In this document: positions 51,607 through 64,000 of the stretch, one piece after another
Numbering within the stretch: the first letter of the stretch is position 1
How the letters are laid out: each line of letters starts with the position of its first letter
Assembly (NCBI GenBank): GCA_903939845.1
Contig: CAJAIJ010000053.1
Coordinates: 37,889-101,888 of the forward strand
Direction of reading: 5' to 3'
Source of the DNA: an uncultured Solirubrobacterales bacterium
GTDB lineage: Bacteria > Actinomycetota > Thermoleophilia > Solirubrobacterales > 70-9
Length of the DNA stretch: 64,000 nucleotides
Notes under the pieces: generated by a model
The model's database searches: none
What the model saw: only the letters and a program-made list of their open reading frames with translations
Told to the model about the DNA's origin: nothing
Made by a program: the position numbers and the translations under genes

Positions 51607-52697
51607 GTCGGTTCGACTTCCTCGATGAGGCCGCAACAGATCTCGAACATCTCTGCAAGGTTCTCTCGTGGGACCGACTCGTCTGCGGTGTGGTTGTCGT
51701 AAGTCCCGTTTGCCAGCAGCAAAGCATCGAGCCCCTTTGCTCGCAGGACGTTGGCATCACTGCCCCCGCCGGGAGAGACCCGGCTGGGTTCATGCCCGCG
51801 AGCCGCAAGGACGGCCTCCGCTGCCGTCAGGGCCTTCGAGTCGTCCGGGACCGTGTAGCCGGCGAAGACCTCCTTGATCTCGACCTCTACCTCGCAACCG
51901 ATCTCAGAGGCCTCGGCCATCAGCGCCTCGGCCATCTTCCCGAGGACCTCTGCCGATCGGCCTTCCACCGTCGAGCGGGCCTCGCCGAAGACCTCACACC
52001 TGCCGGGAACGACGTTGCCGGAGGTCCCGCCCTCGATCAGCCCGATGTTCGCCGTCGTGTCCTCGTCGATCCGTCCGAGGGGCATCGTGGCGATGGCTCG
52101 TGCCGCAGCCTCTATTGCCGAGGCCCCCTTTTCCGGCGCAAGCCCGGCGTGGGCCTCGACCCCGGTCACGACGGCCCTCAACTGGCCGTGGGTCGGTGAC
52201 ACGGTCGCGATCTGACCGATGTCGGAGGCCAGGTCGAGCACGAAGAAGAGATTGGAGGAGAGCGTCGAGGCGTCCAGTGCGAATGCCCCGAGAAGTCCCT
52301 GTTCCTCGGCAACGGTGAACAGGAGCTCGATTCCGACCGGTGGCGGCTCCTTCGCATAGCGCCGAGCCAACTCCAGCATGACCACGACTGCGGCCTTGTT
52401 GTCGGCTCCGAGGATCGTCTCCCCCGCGCTCCGATACACCCCCTCCCCGTCGAGGAGAACCTCGATCGGTCCGGTGTGCGGGACGGTGTCGAGGTGCGAA
52501 CAGAACCCGATCCAGGAATCGGTACGACCCTCTATCCGGGCGAGGAGGTTTCCGCAGCCGGCTCCCGTGGGTGCCGCAGCGTCGTCCTCGCTGACGGAAA
52601 GTCCAAGAGCCTCGAGGCGCTGGGTCACGATTGCCCCGACGGCAGCCTCGTCGCCGGTAGGGCTTGCGGTCTCGCAGAGTTCTACGAAGAGGTTCAC
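51600..52697 (-). CDS. M20-family peptidase (peptidase T-like)
   Basis: GTG start VNLFVELCETASPTGDE; FCSHLDTVP, GADNKAAVV, EEQGLLGA, SPGGGSDANVL. Confidence 0.88.
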   Translation of the reverse strand: MNLFVELCETASPTGDEAAVGAIVTQRLEALGLSVSEDDAAAPTGAGCGNLLARIEGRTDSWIGFCSHLDTVPHTGPIEVLLDGEGVYRSAGETILGADNKAAVVVMLELARRYAKEPPPVGIELLFTVAEEQGLLGAFALDASTLSSNLFFVLDLASDIGQIATVSPTHGQLRAVVTGVEAHAGLAPEKGASAIEAAARAIATMPLGRIDEDTTANIGLIEGGTSGNVVPGRCEVFGEARSTVEGRSAEVLGKMAEALMAEASEIGCEVEVEIKEVFAGYTVPDDSKALTAAEAVLAARGHEPSRVSPGGGSDANVLRAKGLDALLLANGTYDNHTADESVPRENLAEMFEICCGLIEEVEPTC

Positions 52698-52740
52698 GTC
52701 GGACCGATCGACATCGAGTCCGGGCCGACCGAGCGCAGCC

Positions 52741-55232
<2,492 letters not shown>

Positions 55233-55280
55233 GGCGAGGGCGAAGATGAAGGAGACCGCGATTCCGGACCAGAGAATGGC

Positions 55281-56174
55281 TCAGCCCCGCCCGGACGGCT
55301 TCCTGTCGGGTGCCGCCAGGGGTTGCGGCGTCAGCGAGTCGGCCGTCTCCTTGACCCCGAAGCTGCCGTCGGCTCCGTCGATGGCGAACACCAGCGAAAG
55401 CCTCCCGGAGGCGAGGTCGACCGAGTCGATGGATGGAACTCTCCGGGCGGTGAAGAACCTGACCCCGGATGGCCGGGTCTCCAGCTCCTCGACTCCGACG
55501 AGCCGCGCTCGGGTCGTCCCCATGCCGGCGACGATCGAGCTGGCCAGAGCTCTGGCCTTCAGCCTGTCCGGACTACCGGCTTCGCCCTCCGGAAGGGGTC
55601 CCCTGAACAGCACCACTGCGTCGAGGCGTCCGAAGCTCCCGCTGGAACGGGACATCAGCTCGGACCTGCTCAACCGGAAAATGGGTCCGCCGACGACCAT
55701 CTGCCTGCCGACCGTCCTGCCGTAATCGACGAGGCTCCCCTTCTGTCGATCCAGGTTTCCGAACCTGGTGCCGGAGAGGCTTTCGGCAAGCGCCTCCGGA
55801 GAGGGCGGTTCACGGACGGTGCCGACGGCCACGACACGAGCGCCCGTCGGTCGGAGGGCCTCATCCACGGCTCCGGCGACCGAGTCCGGGAGCGACCCGA
55901 AACCGACCAGCCCGATCCGGAGTCCGTCGAGGCGGCCGTCCACCAGGGGGAGACTGGCCGAAACACCGAGCTCGTCAGACCATCCGAGCTCACGCCTCAG
56001 ACTTTCGTTCTCGGCCCTGGTCTTGTCGAGATCTTCGTTCAGGCTCTTCTCGAGGTCCCGTCGGGTCTCGTTGAGAATGTCTCCCCCGACCTCTGAGCCG
56101 ATCAGGATCCCGACGGCAAGAGCGAGGAAGACCGCCGCCAGGGAAGCCACGTGGTATCGGGAGCTGTAACCCAT
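55281..56174 (-). CDS. Copper transporter family protein (MctB-like)
   Basis: MGYSSRYHVASLAAVFLALAVGILIGSEVG followed by coiled-coil; between steA-like and pyrG as in actinobacteria. Confidence 0.85.
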   Translation of the reverse strand: MGYSSRYHVASLAAVFLALAVGILIGSEVGGDILNETRRDLEKSLNEDLDKTRAENESLRRELGWSDELGVSASLPLVDGRLDGLRIGLVGFGSLPDSVAGAVDEALRPTGARVVAVGTVREPPSPEALAESLSGTRFGNLDRQKGSLVDYGRTVGRQMVVGGPIFRLSRSELMSRSSGSFGRLDAVVLFRGPLPEGEAGSPDRLKARALASSIVAGMGTTRARLVGVEELETRPSGVRFFTARRVPSIDSVDLASGRLSLVFAIDGADGSFGVKETADSLTPQPLAAPDRKPSGRG

Positions 56175-56232
56175 ATGGATCAGAGCCTAGGCATTGCGGA
56201 TGAGGCGAGGTCGGATCGCGCCATCGTGATGC

Positions 56233-57447
56233 TCAGAAGCCGAGCGAGACCTTGACCTTGAGCCAGACCAGCTCGAACAGGTCGGCCAGCGCCGGCGAGG
56301 TGAAGACGACGATCGCGGCAAGGAGGACGAACGCTCCGAGAAATGCCACCAGGGGTCCGACCGGAATGCCAGGGGAGTAGAGCCTGCTCACGCCCTTGGC
56401 GTCGACCAGCGACTCCCCGATCCTCAGTCTCGTCAGGAATGTCGACGACATCCCATCCCTGTCCTTGTCGAGGAATTCGACGAGGTTGAAATGGGCCCCT
56501 ACGGACACGATCATTTCGGCACCCATCTCATACGCGAGGAGCATCGCAACGTCCTGACTGGTCCCGTCTGCAGGAAACACGGTGTGGTCCAGACCGGCGG
56601 CAGCAAGACGGTCGCGACCCGGGGCCCTGCCGTCCGGATAGCCGTGGACGATCAACTCCGCCCCGCTCTCAAGCGCGCCATCAGAGGCGGAGTCCATGTC
56701 ACCGAGTATCACCGAGGGGGTGTGGCCGGCCTCGATGATGGCATCGGCCCCTCCATCCACGCCGACCAGAACCGGCCTCACATCCCTTATGTATGCATCG
56801 AGGGCTCTCAGGTCGCTGCGATAGTCAGGTCCCCTCACCACGATCAGGACGTGACGGTCCCGGAATGACGTCCGGATCTCCGGGAGCGCGATGTCGCCGG
56901 TGAGGATCTCGCTCTCTCTCTGAACGTGGGTGACCGTGTTCTCGGCGAAGGCGGCCAGGGCGACGTGGATCTCGCTCTCCTGACGAGCCAGCCTCTTGAC
57001 CAGGCCGGCCCTGTCCATCGCCACGCCCTGGGCTACCGGGTCACCATCGCGGAGGATCGTCGGCCCGTCGATGACGACACGGTCGCCGTCGGAGAGCAGG
57101 GAGAACAGATCCGTCTCCGGGAAGTCGACGAGGACGATGCCGGCCTCGACCAACATCAGTGGTCCCCGATTCGGGTAGCGATCATCGCTCGAGGGCTCGG
57201 TGTTGAGCACGGCAACGATTCCGCTGGCAGCGAGATCCTCGGCCGCCACCCTGTCGATGTTGCGGTGGCCGATGACCGCGATCTCGCCCGGTCTTAGTGC
57301 CTTGACGAGGTCCTTGGTCCTCGTTCCAAGCCTGACCGGCCCGGCAACCTGCGGGCCGCCCGGACCGATGTCACCACTGGCACTCCGACCGCCGGCGTTC
57401 CGGACGCCCCGGCTGCCGATCCGGGGGATCACCCTCCGTGATTCCAT
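56233..57447 (-). CDS. SteA-like putative cytokinetic ring protein
   Basis: 404 aa; VRLGTRTKDLVKALRPGEIAVIGHRNIDRVAAEDL; thiamin-pyrophosphokinase-like VLVGVDGGADAIIEAGHTPSVILGDMDS; C-terminal TM. Confidence 0.88.
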   Translation of the reverse strand: MESRRVIPRIGSRGVRNAGGRSASGDIGPGGPQVAGPVRLGTRTKDLVKALRPGEIAVIGHRNIDRVAAEDLAASGIVAVLNTEPSSDDRYPNRGPLMLVEAGIVLVDFPETDLFSLLSDGDRVVIDGPTILRDGDPVAQGVAMDRAGLVKRLARQESEIHVALAAFAENTVTHVQRESEILTGDIALPEIRTSFRDRHVLIVVRGPDYRSDLRALDAYIRDVRPVLVGVDGGADAIIEAGHTPSVILGDMDSASDGALESGAELIVHGYPDGRAPGRDRLAAAGLDHTVFPADGTSQDVAMLLAYEMGAEMIVSVGAHFNLVEFLDKDRDGMSSTFLTRLRIGESLVDAKGVSRLYSPGIPVGPLVAFLGAFVLLAAIVVFTSPALADLFELVWLKVKVSLGF

Positions 57448-57500
57448 GAAGCGAGACTAATGCCTGAAAGCCGTGACCGGGCCTGACGGGTGCATTGGTC

Positions 57501-59177
57501 CTACCTGCCCGAGGAGACAAGCTCACGGGCATGACGGGTGGCGGCCTCGTCATCCTCGCCGGCGCCCATCATCCGAGCGACCTCGAGGATGACCTGCTCA
57601 TCCTCGAGGTGAGTAACGGTGGCCGTCGCAACGCCCGACTCGGAATCCTTGGCGACCGCAAAATGCCGATCGGCGCGTGATGCGACCTGAGGGAGGTGAG
57701 TTATCGCAATCACCTGTCCGTCGCGCGATGCATCCCTCAGCCTGTCGGCGACTACGAGTGCGGTCTTGCCGCCGATTCCGGCATCGATCTCGTCGAAGAC
57801 GATCGTCCGCCCTCCCTGCCGCCCACCGACCCCGGCCAGGGCGAGCATCACGCGGGACAGTTCACCCCCGGATGCCGTCTCCCGCAGGGGACGGGGCGCA
57901 ATGCCGGCGTTTGGAGAGAACATGAACTCGACCGATTCCGCTCCGAACGGCCCTGGGCCCTCGGCAAGGGGGACGAGCTCGACCTCGAGGGCGGCGCCCT
58001 TCATCGCGAGCTCCTCGAGGTCCCCCGAGATTCCCGACGCGAGCGAACGTGCAGCCGCCTCCCGTGCGGCAGTCAACTTTCGGGCGGTCGTCTCCAGCTT
58101 CTCCCTCGTCGACCTGACCCTCTCGGCCAGCTCCCTCTCGCGCTCCGCTCCGCCCTCGAGATCAGCGATCCGAACTCGGCAGGCATCAGCATGCGCGAGC
58201 ACTGCTTCGACCGATCCCCCGTGCTTGAGCTCGAGTCGGGCGATCAGGTCCAGTCTCTCTTCGACTTCACGCAGGCGATCGGGGTCGGCTTCGAGACCCT
58301 GCAGATAGGCAGAGAGCTCGACCGCGATATCCCCGAGCTCGACCGATGCCGACTCCATCCGTTCGGCGAGTCGATCGAGATCGCCGTCTTTGCCGGTCTC
58401 GGCGCCGAGCAGCCCGGCAGCCCGGGCCGCCGCATCGGCAATCCCTTCTGATCCCCCGGTGCCCCGAGTCAGGTCGGCAGCCGAGTCGGCGGCGGTCCGG
58501 AGGGCCTCGACGTGGCGCAGACGGGCGCGCTCGACATCGAGAGCCTGCTTCTCGGCCGAGTCCAGACCCGCGGCATCGATTTCATCGAGTTCGAACCTGA
58601 GGAGATCGAGATCCCGAACCCCACCTGCATCGGTAACGGAGGCGAGTTCGGCCTCAGCCTCACGAAGCTCGGCCCACACTGCGCGGTGGTCGTCGAAGAC
58701 CGTCTCGAGGGCGCGACCCCCGGCAGAATCCAGGACCGCCATCTGGGTAGAAGCGATGGTCAGTTGGCGGTGCTCATGCTGCCCGTAGAACGAGATCAGC
58801 TTCTCGGCCAGCAGCCGGAGCTCACCTGCCGTGGCCGATCGCCCTCCGATGAAGGCGCTCGTCCTTCCCCCGGACGAGACCCTCCGCCCGAGCACGAGCT
58901 CTTCGGCCTCCTCGGGGAGCCGCTCCCTGATCTCGGCCAACTCATCCGCCTCCCTCCAGTCGGGCGGGAGATCAAAGACTCCCTCGACCCATGCCTCGGA
59001 TGCGCCTGGCCGGACTATTCCCTTCCTTGCCTTGCCGCCACCCAGAAGATCCAGGGAGTGGGCCAGCACCGTCTTGCCTGCCCCCGTCTCGCCCGTGAGG
59101 ACCGTGAAGCCGTCCTCGAAGCGGAGTTCGGCCCTTTCGATCACCAGGAGGTTCTCTATCCGAAGCTCTCTGAGCAC
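57501..59177 (-). CDS. recN: DNA repair protein RecN
   Basis: MLRELRIENLLVIERAELRFEDGFTVLTGETGAGKTVL; FDEIDAGIGGKTA; ITHLPQVASRADRHF. Confidence 0.97.
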   Translation of the reverse strand: MLRELRIENLLVIERAELRFEDGFTVLTGETGAGKTVLAHSLDLLGGGKARKGIVRPGASEAWVEGVFDLPPDWREADELAEIRERLPEEAEELVLGRRVSSGGRTSAFIGGRSATAGELRLLAEKLISFYGQHEHRQLTIASTQMAVLDSAGGRALETVFDDHRAVWAELREAEAELASVTDAGGVRDLDLLRFELDEIDAAGLDSAEKQALDVERARLRHVEALRTAADSAADLTRGTGGSEGIADAAARAAGLLGAETGKDGDLDRLAERMESASVELGDIAVELSAYLQGLEADPDRLREVEERLDLIARLELKHGGSVEAVLAHADACRVRIADLEGGAERERELAERVRSTREKLETTARKLTAAREAAARSLASGISGDLEELAMKGAALEVELVPLAEGPGPFGAESVEFMFSPNAGIAPRPLRETASGGELSRVMLALAGVGGRQGGRTIVFDEIDAGIGGKTALVVADRLRDASRDGQVIAITHLPQVASRADRHFAVAKDSESGVATATVTHLEDEQVILEVARMMGAGEDDEAATRHARELVSSGR

Positions 59178-59259
59178 GCACCCGGTTTAGCACCGGACCC
59201 GGACACTTCGCCCCTGCGGGCAACTCCATGCTGGGCCCCTACCAGGCCCTTGTTGGCCC

Positions 59260-60081
59260 TTATTGGGCCAGATGGCCGAACTTCTCGCGAATCCGTTGAT
59301 AGAAGTTCGCGCCCGGAAGCTGGGCGAGGCTTGCCATCGCCGAACGGAAGCGGACCTCGGCTCCCATTCCCGGCTCGAGGCCACCGACTTCGACCCCGTC
59401 GACGACTATTTCGACCCCGTCACGACTGCGGTGATTGACCACCTCGAGGACGTCGTCGGGCGCTACGACCAGAGCTCGGGCCGTGAGCGTGTGCGGCGCG
59501 ATGTACGAGACCGCGTAGCCGGCCACGCCCCAGGCGAGGATCGGGCCGTTGTTTGCGAGGTTGTAGCCGGTCGAACCGGTGGCGGTTGCGGCCACGAGGC
59601 CATCGCAACGGACCCTCCCCACTTCCTCATCGGCGATCCGGTAGCTCAGTTCGGCGACGCCGGAGTGGGGCCTTCGGCTGAAACCGACGTCATTGAGGCC
59701 GATCGCGCTGCCGCCGTCCCAGGAGACCTCCAGACCGGGAAGGTCGACCAGCTCGATCTCGCCCGCGAGAGCACGGTCCACCGCCTCCTCGACCTCCTCG
59801 GCCTCTGCCGCCGCGAGGAACCCCACTCGACCGAAGTTGATCCCGAACACCGGGAACTCGTGTCCGATGCCCAGCCTGAGCGCCCGGAGGATCGTTCCAT
59901 CGCCGCCGAGCACGATGCAAAGGGCAGGTTCGCGCCCGTCAAAGGAGTCGCTTTCCCCGTCGAAGACGGAGAGATCCCAGTTCCGCCGTTCAGCGACCCT
60001 GGTAACGGTCTCGGCCGCATCGTCGATGCCGGCGGCATGGCCGTGGGTCAGGAGCAGCGCGAGCGGTCTCGTCTCATTCAC
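59260..60081 (-). CDS. nadK: NAD+ kinase
   Basis: IVLGGDGTILRALR, GINFGRVGFLA, TATGSTGYNLANNGPI. Confidence 0.96.
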   Translation of the reverse strand: MNETRPLALLLTHGHAAGIDDAAETVTRVAERRNWDLSVFDGESDSFDGREPALCIVLGGDGTILRALRLGIGHEFPVFGINFGRVGFLAAAEAEEVEEAVDRALAGEIELVDLPGLEVSWDGGSAIGLNDVGFSRRPHSGVAELSYRIADEEVGRVRCDGLVAATATGSTGYNLANNGPILAWGVAGYAVSYIAPHTLTARALVVAPDDVLEVVNHRSRDGVEIVVDGVEVGGLEPGMGAEVRFRSAMASLAQLPGANFYQRIREKFGHLAQ

Positions 60082-60878
60082 AGCTCGACACCTTGGCAGA
60101 GGGTCCGTCCATCTTCCACTCCGACACCGGATTTGCCGAGTCTCAGGAACGTCTCGAGATTGCCCTTGGGCCCCGGAAGCCCGGTGGGCTGGACTCCGAG
60201 CAGCGACAAGCCGAGGGCTCGGCCGTGGTCCGCCACCATCTCGACGGCCTCGCGACGGTCGTCCGGGTTCCTGACTACTCCACCGCGACCGACCCTCTTG
60301 CGTCCGAGCTCGAACTGTGGCTTGACCATGGCCAGTATTTCCCCGCCGGGTGAGACACAGTCGGCAACGGGGCCGAGGACCTTCGTCAAGGAGATGAAGG
60401 AAACGTCGATCACTGCGAGATCCGGAGAAAAGGAGAGATCTGTTGGTTCCAGATTCCTGGCGTTCAGTCGTTCGATGACCGTCACCCGGGGTTCGTTCCG
60501 CAGGCCGAAGTCGATCTGACCATAGGCGACATCGAGAGCGATCACCTCGGTCGCCCCACGTTTCAGGAGGCAGTCCGTGAACCCGCCGGTCGAAGCCCCG
60601 ACGTCCAGACAGCGAAGCCCGGACACGTCGATTTCGAGGCCATCGAGGGCATTCCTCAACTTCACGCCGCCCCGGGACACGAAGTCGGGCTCGCCCCGGA
60701 TCTCGAGAACCTCGTCGAGGGCGACGTCCTGACTCGGCCGGAGCGCCATGGGGCCATCACTTCCTATCTGGACCTTCCCGGCTCGAACGGCCCGGGCTGC
60801 CGCAGTCCTCGACGGGAAAAGTCCGCGATCGGCGAGAACGCGATCGATCCTCATTCTTTCGGCAGCCATGAAGGGCAA
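60078..60878 (-). CDS. tlyA: TlyA-family rRNA 2'-O-methyltransferase / S4 domain protein
   Basis: MRIDRVLADRGLFPSRTAAARAVRAGKV (S4), CLDVGASTGGFTDCLLKRGA, MVKPQFELGR. Confidence 0.95.
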   Translation of the reverse strand: MPFMAAERMRIDRVLADRGLFPSRTAAARAVRAGKVQIGSDGPMALRPSQDVALDEVLEIRGEPDFVSRGGVKLRNALDGLEIDVSGLRCLDVGASTGGFTDCLLKRGATEVIALDVAYGQIDFGLRNEPRVTVIERLNARNLEPTDLSFSPDLAVIDVSFISLTKVLGPVADCVSPGGEILAMVKPQFELGRKRVGRGGVVRNPDDRREAVEMVADHGRALGLSLLGVQPTGLPGPKGNLETFLRLGKSGVGVEDGRTLCQGVEL

Positions 60879-61018
60879 CGCTACCGACCGTCCGGCACAG
60901 TCAGAAGATCCCGCAGATTACGCAAAGGCGGAACCGGGAAAAACCCTTCATTTGCGGGTAAATGTGAGGCGACTCACACACAGCCCGGTCTGACGGGCCT
61001 ACTCTTTCCCTACCCCTC

Positions 61019-61375
61019 ATGCTCCTTCATAGGCCCCTCACCCTCCACACTCACAACGCGATCCTCATTGCGGCGAGCCCGCTACTGATGATCGTTCCGT
61101 TCGTGCTCTCTGCCGACCCCGGCGTCGGCTTCCTGACTTTCTTCATCGGGGCCTTCCTGCTGGGGGTAGCCCTCACCAGCACCTCTCCTCGCCGACCGGT
61201 TCCCCTTTCGGCGCACAGAGGACTCGAGCTGGCACTCGGGATCTCCCTCATCCTCGTCGGAATCTCCGGCGCCCTCATCGACGGCGCCTCTGCAGTAACG
61301 ATCTTCCTGGTTGGGTTCGGCGCCGCTCAGATAGCGCTGACCACGGCAACGCGGTACACCGCCCGCGGCGCATGA
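61019..61375 (+). CDS. Hypothetical membrane protein
   Basis: 118 aa with four hydrophobic segments. Confidence 0.6.
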   Translation: MLLHRPLTLHTHNAILIAASPLLMIVPFVLSADPGVGFLTFFIGAFLLGVALTSTSPRRPVPLSAHRGLELALGISLILVGISGALIDGASAVTIFLVGFGAAQIALTTATRYTARGA

Positions 61376-61446
61376 CGGACCTGCCTACCTCCCATCGATC
61401 AAAATCACATATGAGATGAAAATCTCTCTCCTCCCTAAGTAACACC

Positions 61447-61478
61447 GAAAGCCCCGCCCCAGGCGGGGCTTTCGTTTT
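61447..61478 (+). terminator. Rho-independent terminator
   Basis: GAAAGCCCCGCC CCA GGCGGGGCTTTC GTTTT. Confidence 0.85.
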
Positions 61479-61553
61479 CCCCCAGGCCTCGGCGAGACCG
61501 CGACGGACGCGGCCTCGATGCGAAGTGCGGCAACCGGGAGCCGCTCTGAGGGG

Positions 61554-63575
61554 TCAGGAAGCCGGAGTGAGGCTCTCGCCCAGCGCGGTGGCGACCCTGG
61601 TCGCAACGGCCTGGCCGGTGAAGCCGACTTCTTCGTGGAGCAAAGCCGGGCTGCCGTGGGTCACGAACCGATCGGGAAGGCCTATGCGCACCACTCGTGC
61701 CCGCTCGCCGGGCGTGGTGAAGCTGTCCTCCAGATGCTCCAGGACGGCCGAGCCGAACCCGCCGGTGAGGACGCCCTCTTCGATGGTGACGATGAGGTCA
61801 TGGGAGAGGGCGAGTCGCTCGACCAGCTCGGAATCGAGCGGCTTGACGAACCTTGCATCGGCAACTGTCGGGTTGAGACCTGACTCGCCGAGAATCTCGG
61901 CCGCTTCGAGTGCCACCTGGACACCGGTCCCGTAACCGAGCAAGGCGACCCTCTCGCCGGTCTGGAGGGTCTCCCCGGATCCGATCGGCAGCGCCTCGGC
62001 CGAGTCCGGAATCTCGACTCCGACTGCCGCGCCGCGCGGGTAACGCAGGGCCGCAGGCCCGTCGAAGGCAATCGCGGTTCGAAGCATTCTCACCAGCATC
62101 GCCTCGTCCCTCGGCGCCATCGCAACGACGTTCGGAAGTGGCCTGAAGTAGGCGATATCGAAGGCTCCGTGGTGAGTAGGACCGTCATCACCGACCAGCC
62201 CGGCCCGATCCATTGCGAAAGTGACATCGAGGTTCTGGAGACACACGTCATGGACGATCTGGTCATAGGAGCGCTGCAGGAAGGTGGAATAGATCGCACA
62301 GACAGGCTTGCCGCCCTGCAGTGCGATCCCGGAAGCCATGAGGACTGCGTTCTGCTCGGCGATCCCTACGTCGAAATAGCTGTCAGGGAGCTCGTCCGCG
62401 AGCTTCTGCAGGCCCGTCCCCCCCGCCATCGCGGCGGTGATTCCGACCACCCGTTCGTCATCCCTGGCCTCCCGAACCATGGCATCGGCAAACACCTGGG
62501 TGTACTGAGGCGGGGCCGATGCCGGGTCCGGCTTCTCGAGGATTTCTGGTGCTATCGACTCGGGGGCATCGGACTCGCGAACCGGGATCAGGTCCGTCTT
62601 CACTGCCGGCTCGCCCCCGACGATCGATCCGGGCTTCGCGGCATGCCACTTCTCCATCCCGGCCAGACCATTCTCTTCGGCCGGACCAAAACCGCGGCCC
62701 TTGACGGTCTGGGCATGAACGACCACGGGGCGATCGGCCAAGAGTGCCTCGGTCAAGGCCTGCCTGAGTGCGGCGACGTCATGTCCATCTATGGGGCCCA
62801 TGTAGGCGAGGTCCAGCTCCTCGAAAAGCAGCCCCGGAGCCCAGTAGGCCTTGACCGCGGACTTGAGCTCCGGTCCGAGTCGCTCGATTCGCCGACCCAG
62901 GCCCAGAGGCAAACGGGTCAACCTGTCCTCGAAGTCTTCTCTTCGGTGGAACAGGCCGGGCTTCAGCCTGGTCCGCTGGAAGTAGGAGGCAAGGGCTCCG
63001 ACATTGGGAGAGATCGACATCCCGTTGTCATTGAGAAGGATGACCATCGGGGTCTGGAGTCCCCCGGCGGCATGCATGGCCTCGTAGGCGACGCCCCCGG
63101 TGAGTGCTCCGTCGCCGATCACCGCGACGACCCGTCCGTCGTCCCCGATCCCGTGGCGCATCGCCTCCTTCAGGCCCAGCCCGTAGGAGATCGAAGTCGA
63201 GGCATGGCCCGCACCCATGATGTCGTGGGGAGACTCCGGAATCGAGCAGAAGGGCGCCAGACCCTCGTACTGCCTGATCGTCGGTAGTTCGTCACGCCGC
63301 CCGGTCAGGATCTTGTGGGGATAGGCCTGATGGCCGACATCCCAGAGGATCTTGTCCCGGGGTGAATCGAGAAGGCTGTGCAGGGCGACGGCGATCTCAC
63401 AGGTCCCGAGGTTCGCACCGAAATGGCCGCCGATATCTCCGATCACGTCGATGATGTACGAACGCACCTCGGCCGCGAGCTCCTGCAACTGATCTTCGGA
63501 GAGACCGTGCAGGTCAGCAGGCCCTTCGACACTTGCGAGGAGGGGTCCGACGGACGGGTTTTCGGGGGAGGTCAT
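61554..63575 (-). CDS. dxs: 1-deoxy-D-xylulose-5-phosphate synthase
   Basis: 673 aa; GHQAYPHKILTGRRDELPTIRQYEGLAPF, VIGDGALTGGVAYEAMHAAG, GDDGPTHHGAFDIAYFR. Confidence 0.98.
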   Translation of the reverse strand: MTSPENPSVGPLLASVEGPADLHGLSEDQLQELAAEVRSYIIDVIGDIGGHFGANLGTCEIAVALHSLLDSPRDKILWDVGHQAYPHKILTGRRDELPTIRQYEGLAPFCSIPESPHDIMGAGHASTSISYGLGLKEAMRHGIGDDGRVVAVIGDGALTGGVAYEAMHAAGGLQTPMVILLNDNGMSISPNVGALASYFQRTRLKPGLFHRREDFEDRLTRLPLGLGRRIERLGPELKSAVKAYWAPGLLFEELDLAYMGPIDGHDVAALRQALTEALLADRPVVVHAQTVKGRGFGPAEENGLAGMEKWHAAKPGSIVGGEPAVKTDLIPVRESDAPESIAPEILEKPDPASAPPQYTQVFADAMVREARDDERVVGITAAMAGGTGLQKLADELPDSYFDVGIAEQNAVLMASGIALQGGKPVCAIYSTFLQRSYDQIVHDVCLQNLDVTFAMDRAGLVGDDGPTHHGAFDIAYFRPLPNVVAMAPRDEAMLVRMLRTAIAFDGPAALRYPRGAAVGVEIPDSAEALPIGSGETLQTGERVALLGYGTGVQVALEAAEILGESGLNPTVADARFVKPLDSELVERLALSHDLIVTIEEGVLTGGFGSAVLEHLEDSFTTPGERARVVRIGLPDRFVTHGSPALLHEEVGFTGQAVATRVATALGESLTPAS

Positions 63576-64000
63576 CTGTCTCTGTCGTGGATGTAGTCGG
63601 CTACGGCCTTGAGGGATTCGGTCTCACCGTCGACCTTCGACAGTGATTCCAGTGCCTTGCCATGTGATTCTGCGGCGAGTCTTCGGGCCTGATCGAGCCC
63701 GTGGAGGGTTACATAGGTGATTTTACCGTGCCTCTCGTCGCTGCCCTGTGGCTTGCCGGTTTCCTCGGCAGCTCCGGTGACATCGAGGATGTCATCGACG
63801 ATCTGAAACAGGATGCCGAGCTCCCCCGCGAACTCCCGGTAACCGGCCCTATCGTCCTCAGGGGTGCCGGAGACGGCAAGGGCCATCTCGACGGAGGCCC
63901 CGATCAAGGCCCCCGTCTTGAGTTCGTGGAGTCGAACGAGGCCCTCGGGACCGAGGGAACTCGCGGTCACGTCCACGAACTGGCCACCGACCATCCCCTC
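63572..64000 (-). CDS. Polyprenyl (farnesyl/geranylgeranyl) diphosphate synthase, 5' end outside window
   Basis: MVGGQFVDV...LHELKTGALIGASVEMAL...LGILFQIVDDILDVTG (second Asp-rich motif DDILD); upstream of dxs. Confidence 0.93.
   Translation of the reverse strand, partial: EGMVGGQFVDVTASSLGPEGLVRLHELKTGALIGASVEMALAVSGTPEDDRAGYREFAGELGILFQIVDDILDVTGAAEETGKPQGSDERHGKITYVTLHGLDQARRLAAESHGKALESLSKVDGETESLKAVADYIHDRDR

Overview
A 64 kb high-GC window that looks like conserved chromosomal backbone of an actinobacterium. Gene content suggests a deep lineage such as Thermoleophilia/Solirubrobacterales; that placement is inference. Recognisable blocks: (1) a pyrimidine operon on the minus strand (pyrR-pyrB-pyrC-carA-carB-pyrK-pyrD) followed by an actinobacterial IHF (mihF) and gmk, with a PyrR-binding RNA motif over the pyrR ribosome-binding site; (2) a minus-strand transcription unit headed by a clear SAM-I (S-box) riboswitch plus intrinsic terminator, controlling an annotated-type threonine synthase, a MoaD/ThiS-like sulfur carrier ending in Gly-Gly, an RfbF-like sugar nucleotidyltransferase, an NDP-sugar epimerase/dehydratase and an SRAP protein; (3) relA/spoT-recJ-secDF-ruvB-ruvA-ruvC-yebC-pdxT-pdxS; (4) dxs, tlyA-nadK-recN-steA-mctB-(MraY/WecA-like)-pyrG-M20 peptidase-DUF3866-xerD-mutM-recO-dgt-dnaG. 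Three tRNA genes are present (Arg-CCG, CAT anticodon, Asn-GTT). I saw no CRISPR, IS element, prophage or rRNA. The most interesting candidate is the SAM-riboswitch-controlled thrC-moaD-sugar operon, which suggests the 'threonine synthase' may work with a sulfur carrier protein in sulfur amino acid or thio-compound synthesis.
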